From Arcuatula senhousia (taxonomy: Eukaryota; Mollusca; Bivalvia; Mytilida; Mytilidae), in contig OZ020307.1 of the NCBI GenBank assembly GCA_963971305.1, forward strand, positions 5,531,501-5,595,500: DNA of 64,000 bases, written 5' to 3'. Positions 46,643-57,872 of the stretch are shown piece by piece. Below the pieces are notes generated by a model. It searched no databases and was not told the DNA's origin. It saw only the letters and a list, made by a program, of their open reading frames with translations. The number at the start of each line of letters is the position of its first letter. The first letter of the stretch is position 1. The translations under genes and the position numbers were made by a program.

Positions 46643-48125
46643 ACCCCGTACAGAAACCACTAACAAGTTCTTATATGAATCTCATAAGAAACTTACAAGA
46701 TTCATACAAGATTGCTATGCAAATTAGTTTGCTTATGTGAGGAAATTGGTAGTTCATATATGAAGGAAATTTCTAACACGGTCCTCGCATGATGCTGATG
46801 TTAGATTTTCAACGAGTATGTTAGAAATAATTCCAACCATCAAGGTTTTAACAGATTTTTTCAAAATTCTTCTTTCTCATGTTAGATTCAAGTTAGAAAT
46901 TTGGACATAGAAATTTTGAGTTCTCAATTCTAACAGAAAATATATGGAAAAATCACAAATCAGATTTCTCATATGAGATTTATGTTAGAAATAAAAGCAT
47001 AGAAAATTTAGGAAATTAAGTTTTGCAGAATGCTCATTATATTTCTAAGATGAAATTTCTAACATGAGAATTATGTTAGAATTTTCATATTTTATGCCCA
47101 TGATGCATTTAACAGGAAATTGTTTTGATCCAATCAAATTCATTTTGTTACACATTTTGAAAATTGAAAATTTACAAGAAGATGCAAGAAGAATGTGTCT
47201 TGATCTAATAGACTTAAAAGTTTTTTGTAAGGATTTATGATTTCAAATAAAGGTAATTTATATTTATTAAATGCATACATGTTGTTTTGAGAGATTAATT
47301 TATATGTATTGACTGTTAAAAGCATTTTAAAAAATAAAATGCAACTAATTAATAGAGGCACAATTAGTATTGGAATTTTGGACATAATACTACATTATTC
47401 AAAATTGAATTTTATTATTATTGAAACATTTTAATTAAATTACTTTAGAACAACTAGTATAGAAAATTAAAATAGCATCATTTACTTTATCATGTTATAT
47501 CTATATCATTTATTTAAGGTATATGCTTCATTTTTTTACCTGTATATATTTTGATTGTCATACATGTACATGTAATAATGAGTATTATAATTATTAAGTC
47601 TTCATTTTATATTAATCTTAATTCTATTCTCAATGTGAATATAATCTACATGTAGGCATGATGGTCTATAAAGTTTAAACAAATGACACATTTAGCATGT
47701 TTAGTGTAACCAAATTGTTTAGTTATGTACATGTAGCACAAACATGTTACATGTATGTATTCAGAATTAGGTCAGGCCCTTATTCCTGGTTATTATCTTA
47801 TTTTACGCCTTTTTTAAATTTCTCACGTGAGTAAAAGAAGTGAGAAATTTCCTCATGTGAGGAAAATTTTTTCACGTAAGATTTTATATCTGAATACCGA
47901 ATTTCTTTTTAAGGAAATTCTCATATGAGATCTCATGTTAGAATGACCTCGCGAGATTTTTAACATGCAAATTAGGTTAGTTTCTAACATCCTGGCTTAA
48001 AATTCTAATATGGTTTCTAACCTCATTTGCATGTTAAAAAACTCGTAAGAAAATAATGTTAGAAACTAACATGAGAAAACATATTAGATTCTCATATGGT
48101 ACATGTTAGTTGTTTTTGGTAAGGG
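46643..48125. mobile_element. 1.48-kb element with imperfect TIRs and many TTCTAACATGAGA-type motifs
   Basis: The left edge CCCGTACAGAAACCACTAAC and the right edge (GTTAGTTGTTTTTGGTAAGGG) are imperfect inverses, continuing with GAATCTCATA-like versus ATTCTCATATG sequence. Both subterminal regions (46660-47070 and 47810-48110) are packed with palindromic variants of CTCATATGAGA and GTTAGAAAT/ATTTCTAAC. The centre is plain AT-rich DNA. It is probably a non-autonomous DNA transposon; the superfamily is not determined. Confidence 0.5.
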
Positions 48126-49412
48126 ACACCACTCATGGTTTTAAACACTGAAAACCAAGAACCAACAATTAAAAAAAATCATGATAATTATTACCCCTAA
48201 ATTTTACACAGGTGCTTGTATCTATCAATAAGGGGGGTCGACTATATATAGCAAGACTTTTAACAGAAAATTATTTAAATCTTGAGTTTCTTTTATACAT
48301 TAGTCAACTCACCTTATTGATAGAAATATAAGGGCATGTTTGACATTCACTCCTAGGGCACCCTGGGTAGATTATTTTTCCTTGGTTAAAAATAAAACAG
48401 AATGCTGGTGACCTTTGTTTTTTCGGGTCAATGATTTTCTTTAAAACCAAATAAAAAGTTTTCATTCAGAACAACCTAGCTAGGTTATATTACATACCGG
48501 TAATTTACATTACCCATGCATGCATGCAGGCTGTTCGTGTTATCCCCCAAGTGAGCAAATTTTCCCTACCTGGGGGTTCCCTGGGTTTTAATGTTGAACA
48601 CCAGCCAAATACCTTTTCCCTAGTTGCACTGCATGGCCATGTTGCAACAAATTTAAATTAAATTTATTTTAGTTGATGCCATGCAGTGCTACCTTTAATG
48701 ATATAAAAAGTATAGTTTAATAGTGAAAAATAAATATCTATGTTTGTTGAGAATTCAATTCAGTAAATAAGGTAACAACAAAAGTAAAAGATCTGGGATG
48801 ATATATCTCATATGTATGTACCCAAGAAGAAAAGACAAAACAAGGCAAAGCCATACAATTACCATGCAGAGAAATTGAAGATCACAATGGTCCTGACCTA
48901 GTAAAGGCATTTAAATAGAAATGGGTTAAACCAGGACAGCGAGCAGCGACCGCTGGTCACATTGAAGGCTGCTGGCTGTTTTCCATTGTGGATATTTTTA
49001 ATTTACGTTTATAATGTAGGTTGTGTCGCGTACACTTATTCCACATCTCATTTTATTCTATTTATGGTGCCAAACCTCTCTCTTCATTGCAATCTGAGGG
49101 TCCAAGTTCAGGAGGGACTCTTGCTCAGCACATATATACAAAATCATTAAGATCCAGCTTTTTTTTGCGGGTGAGGCACTTTATTGCTATAGCTGCACTG
49201 TCAACAGATTGATGACAATGTAATTTTTTTACCAAGGTTATGCAGTCAAGCAGTTCCATTAACTTAATTTTGGAGCAATTTATCACAAGGTAAAATATAG
49301 AAAGATGTATACAGACCACAACTATGTTCTTCAAGGAAGTTGGCCTTACACTAAGACATGTTATATCTCTCATATGACATGTATTATTTTGACAGTGATA
49401 TTCTCTTTTAAT
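48126..49412. other. Intergenic DNA with a dispersed-repeat copy (48826-49065)
   Basis: The repeat copy carries GAAGAAAAGACAAAACAAGG, AATTGAAGATCACAATGGTC, GGTCACATTGAAGGCTGCTG and TTGTGTCGCGTACACTTATT in that order. The rest shows no gene. The 5' non-coding exon and promoter of the downstream LDAF1-like gene must lie somewhere in this region, because an acceptor precedes its ATG. Confidence 0.5.
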
Positions 49413-49420
49413 TTTTAGAA

Positions 49421-52400
49421 ATGGGAGGGGAGACAACCTCCGACACCAGTTGGGTCATGACACAGCTTCAACACATCAATGACAAGATAGACCTGGAAGA
49501 TCAATATCAACGTATTAAAGACTTTGTAAACAATCACCCTATCTACGCACTGTTTATAGCAGCTACCATAGCAACATGTTGTATTCCTGTCATATGTTTC
49601 CTTTTTGTCTTGGTTGGATCTTTAGTCTTTGGTTTAACTGGTTTCATATTCTTTGAAGGTAAGAAACTTTGATTAGCCTAATTAAGCTTACAAAAAGTAT
49701 ACATGTATGTGTATGGTCTAACTCAATGATTCCAAAAAGGCCATTTTCTTCACAAGCAAGACAACTAGTACTTCAGAGGTAGATCCAGAAAGTTTGTTCA
49801 AATTTCTTGCAAATTGCATAAAGAATCAATATTATTACAACACGGGAAAATTTCAAACCCCAAAACTCCATTAACACTGTTCTTTGATCATTTATTCCAG
49901 AGGGTTAAGGTCACCTAGTAAGTTCAAACTCAAAAACTTTATCAAAATTGTTCTTTGATCATTTATTTTGGAGGGTAAAGGTCACTCAGCAAGTTTTAAT
50001 ACATACCCAGTACCACATAAATGAAAATGGTCCCAAACAACATGCACAAAAAAACTCAAGCCACCATAAAACATGTAAAATCTTACATCATTGACACTTT
50101 AGCTATAGCTGTTGATAACATGTAACATTTTCAACAATATATAGAAGAAGAAGAAGAAGAAGAATATTTTATTGTCCATAAGAATGGGCCCACATGGGGG
50201 CATATTACAGTGCATATAAAATGTGTATAACAATAAATAATAAATATTACAGTGTATATATGATATTTAATGTGTTAATATATATAGACCCAGGTACAGC
50301 CGGGGCGAGAGGAATGTCTTTCTATAAATGAATTGTCACTATATGATAATCGGTACTAGTGGTACTTTTGTTAAATTGTTCCATTGTGGAATAGGCTGCA
50401 AGACACGGGCAATGCCATCCTTGTACCAAAAGCGGACAGACTAGATATTGATAATGTAATCTGTCAGCAGAGGGTACCAAGGGACGGTGCTTTATGGCAT
50501 TCCCCGGTCTTTGCCTAGAAAATATGTATTATGTGCATGGCTACAAGTCCAGGTGAACCATCCTTGTGCCCAGTGTGGATGAACTAGTTTTTAGGGTAAT
50601 GCAACCACAGAGGGCACCAAGGGACGGTGCTCTATGGTCCACCTGTCTTTGCCATATCACTATAATTCAGTTATTATGTAGAAAGAAAAAGAATGGAGTA
50701 CCTTTCTATCAAAAATTAAGGACATGTCTTTCATTACTAATTAATGTATAAAAGACTATATCTCACTTTCCTTAATAAGTTCACATATATGAGTTAATAT
50801 TTTAACATCCTCAGAATTTAGTAGCCAAATTATTTTTTCATTGGGATGTAATTGATTAAAATTGGGACAAATGGAAAGGACTGCAGTCAAAATTCTATTT
50901 CTTGCATTATCTAGTGATTTGCATGAAAACAGGAAATGTTTTTCATCATCTACCTCGCCCGAGCTGCACCTGAGGCATGTTCTGCTTGATCGGGGAGTAC
51001 CATCATATCGACCCTGTTCAATTCTTAGTTTATGCGCCGATATTCTCAGCCTCGTGAAGTTTTTCCTTTGCTCATAGGATTTTAAAATACTTAGATAAGG
51101 CTCAAGTCCAAAATTGCACTTAAAAGTGGTATAGCTACTTAGTTTGCCATCAGTACTTTCTTTCATCTGTTGCATCCATATTTTGGTATAATACTGATGC
51201 ATCAAACTTTTCAAGGAATTTTTGAATTTATGAGGATTCACCTTGTTCAGTTCCTTAATTCCATAAATGTGTTTTAATAAAAAAGAAATGGACCCATACC
51301 ATGACTGAACTTTAGATTCATGTAGAGCTTGTGATTCCAAAAAAGCATCTTTCAAAATAGGAAAACTGGAGCCTAAATTTTCCAAACGGTACCAGTACTT
51401 AATCATTGATTTAATAATATCAAAATGCAATGGAAAACGCCCAAGTTCAGACAAAGAGGCAAGATTTGTTGCTTTTTTATTGACACCAAGTAGAACTTTA
51501 CAAAATTTAACATGTAAATTTTCGGCTGGTAACTTTGGAAAGGCCAGATTCACATTTGGGTTATTTGTAGAAAGCTTCTTTTTGAAAGGATTGAAGTATC
51601 CCCACACTTCTGATCCATACAACAAAATTGGCTTTATTGTATGGTCAAAAACATGGATACAGTTTTTAACACTAGGATTTAGGGACATAAAATCTTTGCG
51701 TAATTTATGATATGCTTTAAGTGCCTTGTTGTACAACAATCCTTGAGCAAAGGAAAAAGATCCAGATGAGCAAAAAGTTATACCTAAATATTTGCATTTT
51801 TGCACACATTCAATAATGTTGTTATTAAATTTAAATTCTTGGTTGATATGTCTGCCTGCCTTGTTGAAAACCATAATTTTTGTCTTGGTTGTATTTATTG
51901 TTAGACACCATTCTTTACAGTACGAATTTAATTTATTTAATTTATCTTGGAGCCCCTTGGCAGATGTTGACAGAAGAACAATGTCGTCTGCATAGAGTAA
52001 GCAATTCAACAATCTTGAGCCAATTTGGACTGGATCTTGGGTGTCGTCAAGAATCGATGGGAGATCATTAATAAATATCTTAAATAAGTTAGGGCTCAAA
52101 TTGTCACCTTGCTTTACCCCTACCTCATTTTTAAAAAATTCTGTAATTCTATATTTATCAATCTTTACACAAGATTTACTTTTAGCATACATGTTCTTGA
52201 TTAAGTTATAAAAATTTGATCCGATACCTATGTTTAATAGTTTAAGTTTTAATCCGGGGTGAACTACAGTGTCAAAAGCCTTTTGGAAATCAACAAAGCA
52301 GGCAAACAACCTACCATCTTTATGTTGACAATATTTATCAATTAATGTTTTAAGTATGAACATATGATCTGATGGTCTAGCTTTTTTCGTGAATCCAATT

Positions 52401-55400
52401 TGCCCTTCATTAATGATTTTGTTTTCCTCCAAATATTTTTGGAGTCTGGTGTCTAGGATTTTATTAAAAAGTTTACCCAATGCGGCAGTAATTGTGATTC
52501 CCCTGTAATTACTTGGATCTGAAGCATCATTGGCTTTAAAAATTGGCACTATGTATCCTGGTGTCCAACAATCAGGGTATATACCGGTTGTTAGACATAG
52601 GTTAAATAGTTTCATAAAACAGGGTAAGAGTGGTTGTTGGCCAGATTTAAGCATGTTATTAGTTATGTTATCCAATCCTGCTGCTTTATTGCATTTAGTA
52701 CTAGCAATTGCTGCTGTAATCTCGGGTTCTGTAATTCTCATGTCCAGTTGGTTAAAGCACTTTTCTTTTTCTAAGACTCGAACTTTCTGTTCTAAAATAT
52801 TAAGTTGATCTCTAAATTCGGGTTTTGATTTGTTAAGATTTTGAAAGTGGTCAAACCAGGAGGAAGGCTGTACCAATGTGCTATCATGACAAGTATGTTT
52901 GTCCTGGAGCTCATTGATAAGATTCCAATATTTTTTGGGGTCTTCTTCATAAAGATTTTCGATTTGATCTAGAAGAGATTTTCTATATTCACGATACTTG
53001 TATTTTCTTGTCTTGGAGTAAGTTCTGAGAAGTTTATAGTAGTGACCTTTAACAGATGGATCATTAGGAAACTTTGTGTAAATTTTACTATAACTAATAA
53101 GGTGGCATCTCATTTTGAATAAGTTACCATCAAACCATTTCTTAGATGTATTTTTGTTTTGTTTCTTTTTATCTGGTGGTTTTCTTCTTTTTAATGACAT
53201 TTCTGCTGCAGCAGAGATGATGTCTGTTAAGGCCAAGGATGCTTCATTTATAGTATTTTTTGAATCTTTATCATCAAATTTGATTTCAGAGAAATCACTT
53301 ATCTTTTTTTGTATATCTTTTGATATTAGGGCTTCCTGAAATAAAGCTGGTGATTCATCAGACCATATGAACCCTGGAGATATATCATGAAAAATATTTG
53401 CCTTCGATACATTTACATTTTCAACACAGTATTTTGTACATAATGACCATTCTAGTAAACAATGACAGTCAGACATTAATGGCATAAAATTGTGTACTTT
53501 CATATATAAAATTTGATCTAATATACTCTCCGATAGCAGAACATAATCAACTGTACTTGACCCGTTTGGGGTATAACAAGTTAAATTACCAAAAGTGTCC
53601 CCCAGGACTCGTCCATTCAAGATTCTTATCTGGTTTGAAATACATAAATCTAAAAGCTCTTTGCCCCTTTTATCCAGTTTTGTGTCTTTATTACGACGTT
53701 TCCTGATTTGTATGTCACTTGCATAGTCCTGATAAATGGGTGTAAAATCAGTGCCATCATTTACAATGTAATCAAACTCAGATGCCACTCTAGCATTAAA
53801 ATCTCCACACAGGAGAATATTTCCAGATTTTTGAAATGTTACAATATCTTTTTCAAGTTGAACCAGAATGTCATGGACGAGTCCTCGGGAATATGATGAG
53901 CCCTCAGGGGGGTTGTATACCACACAAACATAAAGGTCACGACTTAACCCAAAGAAATTTTTATCCAATTTCACCCATTGTAAATCTGGAATTATGTTAT
54001 TTAATATTTTCACATGGGCTTTTATTGATGGTTTCCGTAAAATTGCTATTCCACCAAAATATCTGTTATTGCCTTTTGTGACCTTTCTACATGTCAGATT
54101 ACAATGAAACTCACCAATATTGGTAATATTGGCATTGTGTCCTAAATGTGTTTCAACAAGAAAAACTAGATCTAGATTTTCAATTTTCTTTATAAACATG
54201 GGGTCTTGAATTTTGTTATGTTGCTTTTTGATCAGGCCCCCTACATTCCAACAGCCCATTCTAATGGACAATAACCCATTATTTATGGGTGTCATAACTG
54301 CAATTTACTTGATTAATCTCTCTAAGGTTATTTAGAAACTTTAAATTGTTACTTTTAATTAGCAAATCTTATGAGAACATCAAGAAAAGCCCACTAATAA
54401 CCATTTTACAGCATGATACAGTTACACTAATTACATAGTGGTATTAACATTTTTGTTTGTTTATATGCATATGTGTATAATAACCTTGTTGCATTATCAA
54501 AAATGTTTGACTGATATATGATCGATTGAAATACAGGAAAAAAGAAAAAAAAAAAGCATACATTATGTACATACATGTATGTCATGTATGTAAACATATT
54601 AAAGTATAATGGGTCTCTACCCAACTAACCATTTTAATTTTAAATTGTACTCTTCCATTGTACATTTTAATAGAGAAAATGATTAATAATAACAATATAC
54701 ACTGCAAAAATACAGAATGACATAATGTCCATACATGGAGGTAGCGATGCACAATCTAACAAATGTGGGGACTATTAATTCAAGACACCAGAACATGTCT
54801 AGGGTCCCCCTTTTTTGTTTTTATTATTCTGAATTATCTTTCATATCCCCTGCCCCTTCCCCTTGTTCCTCGATTAAAAGATCGCCCTGGGGACTTTCCT
54901 CTTTGTTTTGTTGGTAGGGGGATGTCTAAGGCTCTGTGAATGGCTCGCTTTAAATTATTTGCCAAATATGCGACACCTTTTTGTGATAAGTGATACTGGT
55001 CTTCACTAAGTAGTTCATCCAAGGGATTTCCTTGGAATAACATGTTAGTGTGTTCACAATATTCGATGCTGCCATCCTGTTTGCTTATAACAAGCTGCTT
55101 CAGTAATGCATTTAATATTTGCCCATTAGTATGATGTACAAGGTCATCCTTTCTTGGAGTGGTAAGAGAAATGATGACCTTGACATGAGGCCATTTTGAT
55201 TTGATGAGCTCAACCAAGTCTTCAAGTTCTTTTAAACAATTTTGTGGGGACATGGTTTTGAGATCATTGGTTAAAATGTGCAAAGCTACCACATCAAAAT
55301 TATACCCTGTGCATGTTACAATATATGTCTTGGCATCTTTTATTACATATTTAATGATTTTGGTGACCACTACAGAGTCAGACAGCCTGGCTTCGTTTAT

Positions 55401-55860
55401 CTCTTTACAATTTGACGTTCCAATAAGCAAAACATGCGGTTTGTTTGGGAGACGTTGTCGGATCACAGGTTGCATGTCATCAACCGCTGGATTCTTATCT
55501 AATGCTGATGACAGTTGTGTTTTGATGTTGAGAATTTCATCTTGTGCCCGGTCAAGCTTATCTTGCAGAGTGTTGTTGGATTCTTTACATTTTATTAGTT
55601 CTAGTTACAGTAGTAAAAATTCTTATCTTTTGTTTTGTATTTTAGGGGTTGTGTTGGTGTTAAGTACAATAGTACTTGGTGGAGTTCTCTGTTTCACCTT
55701 AACCTTAGCTGTGTTTCTCTGTGGATTCACACTTGCTACATACTATGGAATGACAATTATAACTGATCTCCTTCAGGAATGGCTTCCCTCAGCTTTCAGG
55801 ATGAATAAGACAGAAACACTTCATTCAGAGACAAATGACAACGAGACAAAAAAACATTGA
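49421..55860 (+). CDS. LDAF1: Lipid droplet assembly factor 1 (promethin/TMEM159) homologue
   Basis: Coding exons 49421-49658 and 55646-55860 (GT-AG, phase 1, joined at FFEG|VVLVLS) give 150 residues, close to human LDAF1 (161). An N-terminal amphipathic stretch (LQHINDKIDLEDQYQRIKDF) precedes NNHPIYALFIAATIATCCIP and successive hydrophobic segments containing LVGSLVFGLTGFIFFEG, VVLVLSTIVLGGVLCFTLTL and LCGFTLATYYGM, which fits paired membrane hairpins. The tail is polar. The HPxxAF-like start, the central Pro and the EG turn match promethin. LDAF1 partners seipin at the ER where lipid droplets form. The acceptor TTTTTAG at 49418 precedes the ATG closely, so the 5' UTR is spliced. AATAAA at 55980 may be the poly(A) signal. 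Confidence 0.85.
49659..50142. other. Start of the LDAF1 intron
   Basis: No gene. Near 49870-50000 a unit of about 70 bp (TGTTCTTTGATCATTTATT ... AAGGTCACCTAGTAAGTT) occurs twice in tandem. Confidence 0.4.
50756..54295 (-). CDS. LINE ORF2: APE endonuclease and reverse transcriptase, intact
   Basis: 1,179 codons without interruption. Endonuclease signatures near the N-terminus: GCWNVGGL, LVETHLG, YNPPEGSSYSRG, LCGDFNARV, STVDYVLLSE and MSDCHCLLEW. RT: AGLDNITNNMLK, RGITITAALGKLFNKIL, GFTKKARPSDHMF, FVDFQKAFDTV (metal-binding Asp), GVKQGDNLSPNLF and LLYADDIVLLS (the YADD box). C-terminal zinc knuckle: CLRCSSGEVDDEKHFLFSC. All catalytic boxes look intact, so this copy could have been a recent or even an active source of protein. 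It moves LINE RNA and has no host role. Confidence 0.93.
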   Translation of the reverse strand: MTPINNGLLSIRMGCWNVGGLIKKQHNKIQDPMFIKKIENLDLVFLVETHLGHNANITNIGEFHCNLTCRKVTKGNNRYFGGIAILRKPSIKAHVKILNNIIPDLQWVKLDKNFFGLSRDLYVCVVYNPPEGSSYSRGLVHDILVQLEKDIVTFQKSGNILLCGDFNARVASEFDYIVNDGTDFTPIYQDYASDIQIRKRRNKDTKLDKRGKELLDLCISNQIRILNGRVLGDTFGNLTCYTPNGSSTVDYVLLSESILDQILYMKVHNFMPLMSDCHCLLEWSLCTKYCVENVNVSKANIFHDISPGFIWSDESPALFQEALISKDIQKKISDFSEIKFDDKDSKNTINEASLALTDIISAAAEMSLKRRKPPDKKKQNKNTSKKWFDGNLFKMRCHLISYSKIYTKFPNDPSVKGHYYKLLRTYSKTRKYKYREYRKSLLDQIENLYEEDPKKYWNLINELQDKHTCHDSTLVQPSSWFDHFQNLNKSKPEFRDQLNILEQKVRVLEKEKCFNQLDMRITEPEITAAIASTKCNKAAGLDNITNNMLKSGQQPLLPCFMKLFNLCLTTGIYPDCWTPGYIVPIFKANDASDPSNYRGITITAALGKLFNKILDTRLQKYLEENKIINEGQIGFTKKARPSDHMFILKTLIDKYCQHKDGRLFACFVDFQKAFDTVVHPGLKLKLLNIGIGSNFYNLIKNMYAKSKSCVKIDKYRITEFFKNEVGVKQGDNLSPNLFKIFINDLPSILDDTQDPVQIGSRLLNCLLYADDIVLLSTSAKGLQDKLNKLNSYCKEWCLTINTTKTKIMVFNKAGRHINQEFKFNNNIIECVQKCKYLGITFCSSGSFSFAQGLLYNKALKAYHKLRKDFMSLNPSVKNCIHVFDHTIKPILLYGSEVWGYFNPFKKKLSTNNPNVNLAFPKLPAENLHVKFCKVLLGVNKKATNLASLSELGRFPLHFDIIKSMIKYWYRLENLGSSFPILKDAFLESQALHESKVQSWYGSISFLLKHIYGIKELNKVNPHKFKNSLKSLMHQYYTKIWMQQMKESTDGKLSSYTTFKCNFGLEPYLSILKSYEQRKNFTRLRISAHKLRIEQGRYDGTPRSSRTCLRCSSGEVDDEKHFLFSCKSLDNARNRILTAVLSICPNFNQLHPNEKIIWLLNSEDVKILTHICELIKESEI
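54834..55604 (-). CDS. LINE ORF1 fragment: coiled coil plus SGNH/esterase-like domain
   Basis: 213 codons from the internal Met at 55475, but the frame is open upstream to about 55604 and encodes heptad-like sequence (NTLQDKLDRAQDEILNIKTQ), so the true start was lost by truncation. Block I LLIGTSNCKEI (nucleophile Ser in GTSN) and block V DQYHLSQKGVAYLANNLKRA (Asp and His) mark an SGNH hydrolase fold; the C-terminus is Arg/Gly-rich (RGTRGRGRGYER), probably binding RNA. Esterase-type ORF1 proteins are known in CR1-like LINEs. The stop at 54834 lies about 540 bp before ORF2. Confidence 0.75.
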   Translation of the reverse strand, partial: LELIKCKESNNTLQDKLDRAQDEILNIKTQLSSALDKNPAVDDMQPVIRQRLPNKPHVLLIGTSNCKEINEARLSDSVVVTKIIKYVIKDAKTYIVTCTGYNFDVVALHILTNDLKTMSPQNCLKELEDLVELIKSKWPHVKVIISLTTPRKDDLVHHTNGQILNALLKQLVISKQDGSIEYCEHTNMLFQGNPLDELLSEDQYHLSQKGVAYLANNLKRAIHRALDIPLPTKQRGKSPGRSFNRGTRGRGRGYER

Positions 55861-56498
55861 CAATTGTGGTTTATAATTCAAATGGTGCATAATAATGACT
55901 TATCTCCCTTTCCAAATCTTTAGATCATGTTGTTTCTTTAATTGTTGTTATTACTTGTTATTGCTTTTACAGTTTGATAAATAAATAGTCAGAAAGTTGC
56001 TTTTAGTTTAATATACTGGTAATTTAAAAGCTAGTGGAGAATTTGTATTGATGCCTTCTGACAAGTGTGGTGTAACCAGCAGTAACTGCTCCTCTTGGGA
56101 GAACCTTAGACAAGTTCACTAACATTTACACTTGTCATAGTTTACATTGATGATTGCAGTTATAGAAGATAATGAGATGTGAAATAAGTGTACGCGACAC
56201 AACCTGCAATACAAACGACACTTGAAAAAATCCACAATGGAAAACAGCCAGCAGCCTTCAATGTGACCAGTGGTCACTGCTCACCGTTTTTCAATTGGCC
56301 CTAACATGTATTAGCTATATAAGTTATTAGTCTTTTGTGTCTCATGATTTTGTCTTGTTTTTTTACTTCCAATATTTGAATGCTTTTTTGGTTCTTCTTC
56401 GCTCCTTCCAAATCATTGTTATTAATACCATGTAGATTGTCTCTTAGAAGATGTATACTCTGCAAGGTAAAATTGTAGAATAATCATAACACATGTTT
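55861..56498 (+). other. LDAF1 3' UTR and a dispersed-repeat copy
   Basis: AATAAA at 55980-55985 is the likely poly(A) signal. At 56173-56300 a copy of the dispersed repeat is present: GAGATGTGAAATAAGTGTAC, then ATCCACAATGGAAAACAGCC and AATGTGACCAGTGGTCACTG. No gene is seen. Confidence 0.55.
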
Positions 56499-57761
56499 TT
56501 GTCCCCGCCGCAACGCGGAGCGGGGACATAGAAATGCTGGGCGTCCGTCCGTCTGTCCTTCTGTCCGTCTCCGTCACACTTTTTGTAAGGGCTCTCAAGG
56601 CTACAAATTTTGTCGGATTTACATGAAATTTATACCAAATGATCATATCACTAATACCTTGGTCAAGTTCGACAATCAGCATTTTTTGTAGGAGTTATTG
56701 GACTTTGACCATGAAAAAAGACTGTTTTTTTTTGGGGGGGGGGCAAAACAGACCTTGTAAGCGCTCTCATCCCTACAGATATTGACTGATTTTGATGAAA
56801 TTTATACCAAATGTTTATATCATTACTACCTTAGACAATTTGAAAATCAGAATTTTTCAATAATTTTTGTAGGAGTTAGGGGACTTTGACCATAAAACAA
56901 CTGTTTTTTTTTGCAAAACAGACCTTGTAAGCGCTCTCATCCCTACAGATGTTGACAGATTTTCATGAAATTTATACCGAATGTTTAAACCACTAATTCT
57001 TTGGTCAAGTACAACAATCAGCATTTTTCAATAATTTTTGTTGGAGTTATGGGACTTTGACCATGAAAAAAGACTGGTTTTTTTGGCAAAACAGACCTTG
57101 TAAGCGCTCTCATCCCTACAGATGTTGATTGATTTTCATGAAATTTACACCAAATGTTTATATCACTACTATCTTGGACAAGTTCGAAAATCAGCATTTT
57201 TCGATAATTTTTGTAGGAGTTAGGGGACTTTGACCATAAAACAACTGTTTATTGCAAAACAGACCTTGTAAGCGCTCTCATCCCTACAGATGTTGACAGA
57301 TTTTCATGAAATTTATACCAAATGTTTTAAGCATTAATTCCTTGGTCAAGTACAACAATCAGCATTTTTCAATAATTTTTGTTGGAGTTATGGGACTTTG
57401 ACCATGAAAAAAGACTGTTTTTTTTGGCAAAACAGACCTTGTAAGCGCTCTCATCCCTACAGATGTTGATTGATTTTCATGAAATTTATACCAAATGTTT
57501 ATATCACTAATACCTTGGTCAAGTTCGACAATTAACATTTTCGATTATTTTTGTAGGAGTCAGGGGACTTTGACCATAAAAATGACTCTGTTTTTTAGCA
57601 AAACAGACCTTGTAAGCGCTGTCATCCCTACAAATGTTGACCAATTTTCATGAAATTTCTACCAAATGTTTAAACCACTAATACCTTGTTCAAGTTAAAA
57701 AATCAGCCGTGTTCAAAATTTTTGCTTCACCAGCGAGGTACCCTAGAATTCCATTCTTGTT
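56499..57761 (+). mobile_element. Helentron-like element, family D
   Basis: Starts with a strong stem-loop (TGTCCCCGCCGC, AAC, GCGGAGCGGGGACA), then GCGTCCGTCCGTCTGTCC, then about six units of about 170 bp with CAGACCTTGTAAGCGCTCTC, TTTCATGAAATTTATACC and GGAGTTATGGGACTTTGACC. The element ends CTAGAATTCCATTCTTGTT. The general plan matches families A-C, although I could not find an inverse copy of the 5' stem near its 3' end. Confidence 0.7.
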
Positions 57762-57872
57762 AAGTTACAAGTTTTAAATCATATTGATCTTTTGCTACTT
57801 CTGAACTGAGTTAGGAATTAAAATTATAAGTCTATTACAAGCATAGAGAACAAATGATTTTTTAATGTTTAA

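Larger units (their letters stand above)
50143..55604 (-). mobile_element. 5'-truncated LINE (non-LTR retrotransposon) antisense in the LDAF1 intron
   Basis: Two ORFs on the minus strand: an SGNH-type ORF1 and an intact endonuclease/reverse transcriptase ORF2, a 3' UTR containing two copies of CCAAGGGACGGTGCT, and a (TTC)n tail (GAA repeats at 50143-50164 on the plus strand). The ORF1 frame runs open from 54834 up to about 55604, where an in-frame stop and host-like sequence follow, so the 5' end is truncated, as expected of target-primed reverse transcription. No clear target-site duplication was found. ORF1 with an esterase domain suggests the CR1/L2 group. Confidence 0.85.

Noticed and set aside
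55201..55860. A single 219-codon plus-strand frame ending in the LDAF1 C-terminus
   Set aside because: Its first part is the antisense of LINE ORF1; the LDAF1 exon begins after TTTTAG at 55646.
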